Below are positions 57,133-64,000 of a DNA stretch of 64,000 nucleotides, piece after piece. Under the pieces are notes generated by a model. It was not told the DNA's origin. It did no database searches and saw only the letters and a program-made list of their open reading frames with translations. The translations under genes and the position numbers were made by a program. The stretch covers positions 3,162,001 to 3,226,000 of the forward strand of contig JAYKKR010000002.1 of NCBI GenBank assembly GCA_036971615.1, written 5' to 3'. Position 1 is the first letter of the stretch. The number at the start of each line of letters is the position of its first letter. The DNA is from Amyloporia xantha. Its lineage: Eukaryota; Basidiomycota; Agaricomycetes; Polyporales; Adustoporiaceae.

Positions 57133-57970
57133 CCAGGCTCCTTCCCGCCACTTCCGGGAGGTAGGGGGCCCATCCGAGGGACTTTATGACATACGGAAAA
57201 CATACTAGCCACAATACGGTGATATCCGAGCTAAATTCTAACTCAGCCCAAATTCAAACACCTCAATCTTATCCCCCTCTACCTCCCTACAGCGGCTGGC
57301 ACAAAACATGAGTAAACAACGGAGCCCGGATGGGAGTGTGCTCGATTGGGAAGGTGGAACTTCCGTCTTTCTTGGTGGCTGTTGAACGCGAACGCTGGTT
57401 CAGCCCACTCAGAAGTGTGCTCTGAGCTCGCCACCCTTTTATAAAAATCCTGAAGCGTCTTAAACAGTATATAAACAGGTTAGGATAGTTAAAGGTAGAA
57501 TTCTCCGGCTCTCGTCTTGAAGCCTTCCCGCCTTTCGCCCCTTGACCTGCTATGAACAACGAACTGACCCACAGATACAACGATTACACTTCCCCTCACC
57601 AGTCAAAACTCTGCAGATGCATTTGTTTATTAGGGAAGAATTTTTAATGTAAATTCTAGAGGGGAAAGACGAGTCACAGAGCCTCTGCTCGCTGCACAGC
57701 GCAGGCCCGCGTGCAATAAACCCTTTTCCTCGGCGAACCCGCCTTCCTGAATTAGAACGTTTGCGCTCCGGAGACCGTTGTTTACTCATGTTTTGTGCCA
57801 GCCGCCGTAGGGAGGTGAGGGGGATTAAGATTGAGGGGTTTGAATTTGCACGTGATTGTCACATGATCTTATGTTCTATTAATATCTTGGGATTCATCGT
57901 ACTTACTGAGCATAGAGTACCGCCTTCGGATGGGCCCCCACCTCCCGGAGAAGGATGGGCAGGAGCCTGG
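57133..57970. mobile_element. Fold-back / MITE-like element with nested inverted repeats
   Basis: Inner arms of 74 bp (57249-57322 and 57775-57848) are reverse complements with only about four differences, beginning caaattcaaac and ending gagtaaacaacgg. Outer arms (57133-57180 and 57922-57970; ccaggctcc ... gggcccatccga) also pair but are more diverged. Between inner and outer arms are about 70 bp on each side without clear pairing. The loop is 452 bp and encodes nothing I recognise. Pairing fades outward to about 57100 and 58020. No convincing target-site duplication was found. Most likely a non-autonomous DNA transposon or an inverted duplication. Confidence 0.75.
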
Positions 57971-58061
57971 AAATCTACTTGCTCATTTGATCATGAGAGG
58001 CTGAGAATCGTTGTAAGAACTGCTTAACGACTCGGGGCCATATGTTGAATTCCCAAACGAT

Positions 58062-58163
58062 GGGCATTTGGCACAGTGGTAGCGCGCACGCTTCGCATTG
58101 ATTACGTATTGACTACGTAATTTGACGTGCGTGAGGTCCAGAGTTCAATCCTCTGAATGTCCA
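58062..58163 (+). tRNA. tRNA-Ala(CGC) with a 30-nt intron
   Basis: The acceptor arms GGGCATT and AATGTCC pair, with G3:U70, the alanine identity pair, and discriminator A73 at 58163. The anticodon arm CACGC/GCGTG encloses TTCGCA, so the anticodon is CGC. The intron (58098-58127) sits after base 37 and contains attacgta-ttgac-tacgtaat, an 8-bp perfect hairpin. The A box (tggcacagtgg) and B box (agttcaatcct) are recognisable. The mature length is 72 nt without CCA. One mismatch (A12-C23) occurs in the D stem. Confidence 0.9.
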
Positions 58164-58171
58164 TTTTTTTT
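58164..58171 (+). terminator. RNA polymerase III terminator
   Basis: A run of eight or more T follows the tRNA discriminator base directly. Confidence 0.85.
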
Positions 58172-58302
58172 CTTGAGCTCCATATCTCTCACGTGAGCTT
58201 TTCAGATATTCAATAGTGAAACTTACCCGACGGAGCTTTAGTACGGAGGACTACTCCAGGCCACTCTACTTGCTGGGACCCTTGCACTGTACCGCCCGCA
58301 TC

Positions 58303-60020
58303 ATGACATTAGCAAGAAGTACCACAACCTTTCCATGTCGACATAAGCAGTTCCAAATTCGTCTTGTCTCTACGCTTCATCGGTCATATCGGTTCCATGT
58401 TGGGGCTAGTTGGGCGGGTAAACCACCAGAACCTCAACCTCGTCGTGTAAAAACGAAACCATTTCACCCAGATAGTGAGATAGGTACGTGGAGGGATCAG
58501 TTATTGTCTAGGTACCATTCTGCGGTTGGAAGCCATGTGGGCGAGGACTTTTTCTACGTGCAAGACGTAAGTGATCGGACCAACTTGTTTATCAAGTACT
58601 AACATTGTTACTCCCGTAAAGATGCGGAATCAGTCGGTAGGTGAGGTCAATTGCTATACTATTCCTCGTCATCCCTAACATCAGTTTTCAATATTCGTTC
58701 ATCCTTATTGGTTTTGGAAGGGTGTCTCTTTTGGAGTCGCAGACGGCGTGGGAGGTTGGATAGACTCGGGCGTGGATCCCTCCCTCTTCTCTCAGTCACT
58801 TATGTACCATGCACAACGTTATGCTGCGACTGCTTGGGCAGGCGAACCTGAGATTGACCCTACGCAAGATTACGAGGAGCGGGAGAAAGTGGATGGGTGG
58901 GAGATCACTCCCGTGGAATGTCTTGAGCTCGCATATGGCGGTGTGTTACGGGAGCGTTTAGTACAAGCAGGTAAGTCGGCTGATATGTATTATGGTCTTG
59001 AAGGCTCAAGATCACGAGCGACCTTTGCACGGATTACCAGGCTCAAGCACAGCTTGTCTACTTACTATGAACGCATCATCGGGTCTCTTGCGCGCTGCGA
59101 AGCAGGTCATCCAATATTCATCATGTCATCATGTATCTAATGTTGTCGATACAGCCTAGGGGACAGCGGGTTCTCAATTATACGTTCTTCTGCCGTCGTA
59201 TATCAACAACGTGTTCAACAACACTTCTTTAATTGTCCAAAGTATGTCCGCCTTTGCCTCTATGTTCATGCCGAGGTTTTGAATTTTGCATGTTTTCTCC
59301 ATTATAGACAGCTTTCCAAGTTACCCACATCCGTACCCCGCTTTTCCCGTGCTTGTATTGACTCGCCGCGTGATGCTGAAACGTTCGAGACCAAACTTCG
59401 AGATGGAGACATTGTCATTGCGTATGTATGTTATCGATTTCTTCTCATTTGTGCGCATAATGTCTCTAACAGCCACCGGATTTAATTGTCTCGAACATTA
59501 GACGGATGGATTGTCAGATAACGTATTTCCCTCAGAGATTATTCAGATATGCTCCCTGGTGGCGCGGCAGTTCAGCGTAGGAAACCCACCAATACAGAGC
59601 CGACAGTCAAGTAACGAAGATGCCCACGCCGACCAATTGGTTCAAGAGGTTGGTCGATTCAAATTTTCAATTCACACTCGATAGCATTTGTACACTCGTC
59701 TTACCAGTCATATTTTGACCCTCAGAATTCTGAAGATCAGCTGGCACAGACAATAGCGGAACGAATCGTGGATTACGCTCGCCTTTGTATGTCGAAGAAA
59801 ACTCGAGTGAGCCCGTTTGAACGAGCAGCGGCGCGTGAGGGCATGTACTTCAGGGGTGGAGTGAGTGCCTCATTCGTCAGCAAATTGACCGTATCTGACG
59901 CCTTTTTTACTATTAGAAAATAGACGAGTCAGTGATAATGTTCTTTTCTCGTGACTTATCGCTCAAGTCGGTCATTTCAGCGTAACAGTGGTCGTCGCGA
60001 TCGTTAAGGAGACAGTATGA
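58303..60020 (+). CDS. PTC7: PP2C-type protein phosphatase, Ptc7-like, probably mitochondrial
   Basis: This Mn/Mg-dependent Ser/Thr phosphatase belongs to the Ptc7 branch, which in yeast acts in mitochondria on coenzyme Q biosynthesis proteins. The N-terminus (MTLARSTTTFPCRHKQFQIR) is Arg-rich and free of acidic residues, like a targeting peptide. Catalytic motifs read across introns: EDFFYVQD, VSFGVADGVGGW (metal Asp), NLGDSGFSIIR, IVIAYTDGLSDNVFPSE (metal Asp) and KIDDVTVVVAIVKE at the C-terminus. Branch-typical GVGGW and TDGLSDNV support Ptc7 over other PP2C. Eight or so introns. The start ATG at 58303 is the first in frame. The gene lies 140 bp after the tRNA. Confidence 0.9.
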
Positions 60021-60380
60021 ACTGCCTCCATTTTTAGTTATTTATCCTTGCTTCTGTCATTCCGATCTGCACGTAAGTTTACGCGATATTGCAATGAGCT
60101 CCCTGTACTCATGCATCTGGTACTACCATCAGGCCGTTACAAGTACTAGCGGCAGTACTAAACCTACACCATTATTGCACATTTACACTAACACCGTGGC
60201 CCCTTACACTATACGCGATTCCATCGTATCACATATCCTACACCAGCACAATGTCACCCATCATCTAGTCCACTCAGACGGAAGAGGGCGTGAGTACGAG
60301 AAGTCAAGCAAAATTATGATTTAAGATCAACGGTCTGATCCCAACCCTACGAAATGACAGTTACGCGAAGAATGCTTACA
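60021..60380. other. Convergent intergenic region, PTC7 / DPP III
   Basis: 360 bp with a 76-codon open stretch on the plus strand (60094-60324) that has no recognisable similarity. No other feature was found. Confidence 0.45.
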
Positions 60381-63300
60381 TCAAGGCTGACGGTCTATGA
60401 AGCTTTCGATAACTCCGGCCGGTGTGAGTGGGTACTCTCTCAATTCCACATCTCCATCCTTGATGAATGTGTTTGGCTGGACAAATATTTTTCGTGGCTA
60501 TAGGACCACCACGCAACATTTAGTGGCCCGTCATAAAACCATCGGTGACAGTGAATATCACGCACCAGTTTCTTTTTGAGCACCAGGTCACGGATCTCGC
60601 CATCCCAACCAGGAAGAGGTGTAGTGAGCTCAGTGTAGAATGCGCGTGCGCCCGCCCCGTCTGCCGTGCTCTTGCGCACCTGGAGTTCCACAAGCAACTT
60701 GCCCACTGCATCACGACCTTGTGAAAGGACTTTTTCCTTGTCAACCTGCCAAGGACTGAGGATGGAACGATACGCAATCCTTAAAAACAGATGCGTACCC
60801 GAACATACGCATTCTCGAGGACTCCATTTGCACCACGTATCTCTTCCAAACGCGCAATACCTGACTTGATTAGGAACTGCGTGATACCCAGCCTAGAATA
60901 AGAGTGATCGTGAACAGAGATAGTAGCCTAAGTAGACATTATGCGCACCGCGCCTGCATGTGTGCTTGCCCGTGCTTCTTCGTGGCAGGATCGTAGAACT
61001 CGAGCGCGCGCAAACCAGCTCGGGCCATCAATAGGAATGTGATGTATTGAACATCCTCTACGTCCTTCTGATTGACATACTGCAATATTCCACCGATTAG
61101 TAAAGAGTCGAAGCATGCGGGGAGACTGAAGTGGGCCATACATTGAAGATTTTCAAAATGTCCAGATTGCCCACGACTGAAATTGATGAGGGGTTTGCTT
61201 TAGGTCGACGCAGGTGAAAGCGCGGCACATACGGTATAGTGCAACGGTCTCCGCACGACATTCCTCCATTGACGAGGACACCTCACCAAGGACAGAACTT
61301 GACGTTTGCCCGGGCTTGTACCACGATGTGCTACACAACATGTAGAACCCCTCAGTGAAATGTAATACAAGGACTCCCTGCCACGAAAGCTTACATCGGC
61401 TTTCCTGTGAGCGGGTTCACGATCTATGCACACACGTCAATCGATGACTCTGAGGAGAGCGGGACTACACCCTCACCTTCTGAGGGTCGAAGTTTTTGGT
61501 CCCATCCGCATTCTCCTGGAAGAGCTTCCCACTGCCGTGGCCAAGCAGCTCGTGGTTAGCGACTTGCAGCTCAAACGCACGCGAGTCCCATGCGTTGTAC
61601 AGGTCCGCGTCGTCAGGATGGATGAAGGTCAGTTCCTCATCTGCGGGGCGTCACGTCATCTCCCGGGTGTGGGTGCAACAGGCGCCACTTACTGGGAGCC
61701 TTCGCCGCGAGTATGTTCTACGGATTCCGCGGTAGATAAGAGCACGGCAGGAGACTGGGCGTAACGTGTTGAGACTTACGACAAGGGACACGTTTTTGAA
61801 CCCGACAGATTCACGAATCTCGTAATAATTCTAGGTGCAATATCCAGTGACCGCTGCAAACACATGGATAAAAAGGGCTTACAGGAATCTGCGCACGCAT
61901 CAGAAAAAAATGAGAAAGTCAGCAAATGCGACGTACGTTAATGCCAGCAGGAATGCCTAGCAGAGAGATGTGAGGTTTACACATGCGAACACGCCGCGGC
62001 CTGACTCACCTCCGGTAGCGAATGTTACAATTTCCAGCGCGGTGAAGTCCGGCTTCCTGAACTGATCCACCTCAAAGTCCTCGCCCCATGGGAGGACTTT
62101 GAGCAGCTCGGGCGCCTTGTCAACCAGTGTGTCGTACTTGGCGCTCAGGGCCTTGTTCACAACGGCGGTGAATCCTGTGCAATGCATTTGACTTGGGCTG
62201 TGGAACATGAATGGGTGGGAGGAATCGTACATACCTTCCCATTCTGCGCGGCCACCGTACGGGTCCACGTAAGTCTCGACGAACCCGATGTAGCTCTCCA
62301 CGGTGGGACCGACGTCCTTCACCCACTCTGTCGACCCTTTCTTGTGCGCATCAATGGACCCTGTTCCAAATCTGCACCGCGGAGACATGTAAGAGCACCA
62401 GCATTCGGAGAGGAACCGACGTACGACTCAATATACCCATCCAGCATCGCCGCCTGATGCTCATTTGCCACGAACGCCTTCGCCTATGCACATATCAGAG
62501 AGGGCACCGACTGGCAGCCGTTAAAATTCCCATACCTCTTTCAGGGCCGCTACTGCCTTCTGCAACGGCTCTGCAAAGTCGCCGTACTCGACCGACAGCT
62601 GAGCACCCTTGTTGAGGATCTCGATCTCGTGCAGAGACCCGCGCTGAGGCTGGGCCGACGCGACGAGCAGCGCGAAGCTGTCGGGACCATCCTTCCGTAC
62701 GCTGAATGTCATCCGTCAGCCGTCACGCCGGCTCAAGCACCCCGAATGCATTACCGTGTGTTGAGCACGTCAATGCCGATCTTCTCAGCAGCCGCCTGCA
62801 CCGCGGCGACCTCGTCGTCCAAGATCGGCTCGCCGAGGTAGTAGTTCGAGACATGGCCGAGATGGCGCTTCCCGATGAAGTTGCTCGACTCGGGCAGCAC
62901 TTGGTAAATGTGCTCCTTCAACTACGAGCTGTGTCGGAAAAGGGCGAGCATTGTGGTCCGAGCTAGACGACTCACTTCGTTCCATAGACCCAGTGCCGCC
63001 GCGGCGTTGGCAGATTTCGCCACGACGGCCGCGAATTTGTCCTCCGGGACGCGAGGAACGACCTTGGTAAATCCGAATGACTTGTAGTTTACGAGATTGC
63101 TCAAGACCTGTGGAGAGGTGAGCTATGAGTATAGAATTTGCAACAGGGTGGCACCCCCTGACTACCACTCGTACATCCTGTCCCGGCCGCCTGCGCGCAC
63201 CGCTCGTGCCAGAAGCGCGTCTTACAGTGTGAGAGCGCGAAGGTGGCCACGGGGATATGGCCACTAGTCAACTTAACTTTAATTGTAGCAGAGGGCGCCA

Positions 63301-63913
63301 TCACGCTCGGCGCGCATCCGAGAATATACTTCTAGCAGTCATCCCGAAGTACTACACAGCGTGATTAACCCAGCTGTAGGCAGTAGAGCGACCTCTTCAT
63401 GGACAGAACATTCTGGAGCCGCCAAACGAAATGAAAGTGCTCAGCTACTCACTTGGCTGGTGTACTGCATGAGATCCTCCCATTCCTCGGGAGTCAAAGC
63501 GGACCTCTGCTTAAAGCCCTCTAGATCCGCCAATTTTCCTCTGTCGCTGAACGTCAGAATCAGAAAATCGTGTAATTTCTGTGCTTGAGGCGTCCATTGA
63601 CCGCGGATGATCTGCGCGCCGGCCCACGATGCTTGACCGATGTAATGAGTATACTTCTTCTCCTTCGTACTGATCACTCTCCATCGGTACGTGGCTTGCA
63701 GGCAATAACATACTGACAAACTCACGTCAACTGGGCGAACGACTTGCCCACGTCGAGACTGCAGAACGGTGCAGCACGGTCAGCGAGGAAACGTTCGGCT
63801 GCGACGTTGACCATTGTTCTCTTGAAGTGGTTGAGACGAAGTGGATAGCGGACAGACTGAGCAGTAGCGATTGGGGCAAGATGGCGGGGAAAGCACGAGG
63901 ATGGTAGGCGCAT
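60381..63913 (-). CDS. Dipeptidyl peptidase III (metallopeptidase family M49)
   Basis: The zinc exopeptidase removes N-terminal dipeptides from oligopeptides, mostly in the cytosol. About a dozen exons give some 700 residues. The zinc motif is HELLGHGSGKLFQ and the second motif EECRAETVALY provides the third ligand Glu. Other M49 blocks: ASWAGAQIIRGQWTPQ, GFTKVVPRVPEDKF, NYYLGEPILDDEV, FVETYVDPYGGRAEWEG, KPDFTALEIVTFATGG, DVEDVQYITFLLMARAGLRA and LTPAGVIESFIDRQP at the end. Two in-frame starts exist: 63814 (MVNVAAERFLADRAAP), which matches the family N-terminus, and 63913, which adds 33 residues rich in Arg and Ser without acidic residues. No break was found. Confidence 0.93.
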
Positions 63914-64000
63914 CGAGGCCTGCAGCTGACCAGTCGGTGCATTATTTATTTACATAAATGCGGGGACTGCTGGTCCAAATCTGAGATGCACAATCGATCG

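Noticed and set aside
57550..57789. Arg-rich minus-strand open frame starting MSKQRSPERKRS in the fold-back element
   Set aside because: It begins in one inverted arm and runs into the loop without recognisable similarity; the same ATG occurs in both arms because of the inverted repeat.
1..64000. CRISPR arrays, prokaryotic operons, phage or plasmid modules
   Set aside because: No spaced short repeats or bacterial gene organisation; spliced eukaryotic genes throughout.

Overview
The window is nuclear DNA of a filamentous basidiomycete, most likely an Agaricomycete. The genes carry many short introns (about 45-60 nt, GT-AG with a CTAAC-like branch site), and the set includes a 1,3-beta-glucan synthase, nitronate monooxygenases, a DUF6601-type membrane protein, a Tf1/sushi-type chromovirus and Ty1/copia elements. 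No name or external match is available; identities come from reading translations and splice sites.

Layout. Bases 1-13480 form a nest of transposable elements. A copia-like LTR and its primer-binding site sit at the left edge, followed by a decayed non-LTR retrotransposon (ORF2 at 942-3773, minus). A young Ty3/gypsy chromovirus (4072-10932, minus) has inserted upstream of that ORF with a 5-bp target duplication. Beyond it lies a degenerate LTR-type relic bounded by 42-bp direct repeats (11443-13220). From 13.5 kb a gene-dense segment begins: a WD40 protein, then two tandem nitronate monooxygenase paralogues separated by a complete but coding-dead copia element (17167-22949, 5-bp target duplication). 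Next come cytochrome c heme lyase, the ribosome biogenesis factor Ssf1, a PKA catalytic subunit, a LigB-type dioxygenase, TFIIH subunit Tfb3, a C78 ubiquitin peptidase (ZUP1-like) divergent from proteasome subunit alpha4, a DUF6601-type protein, a phosphoglucomutase/phosphopentomutase, an N-acetylglucosamine kinase-like gene with two compensating frameshifts, a coiled-coil protein, FKS1, an LRR-like protein, a fold-back element, an intron-containing tRNA-Ala(CGC), a Ptc7-like PP2C and dipeptidyl peptidase III.

How they work together. Most host genes are housekeeping. Two (ZUP1-like and proteasome alpha4) share a 218-bp divergent promoter and both act in ubiquitin-proteasome turnover. The NMO pair is a tandem duplication whose intergenic space the copia element entered. 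Reassembled reading frames of FKS1 (1760 aa), Ssf1 (445 aa), PKA (461 aa), Tfb3 (385 aa), the WD40 protein (406 aa) and the LRR protein (726 aa) divide exactly into codons across all introns. Base accuracy is therefore good, and the frameshifts seen in the transposons and in the kinase-like gene are probably real.

The most notable single signal is an 11-nt perfect complementarity between the predicted RNA 5' end of the chromovirus and its primer-binding site, the hallmark of Tf1-type self-priming.
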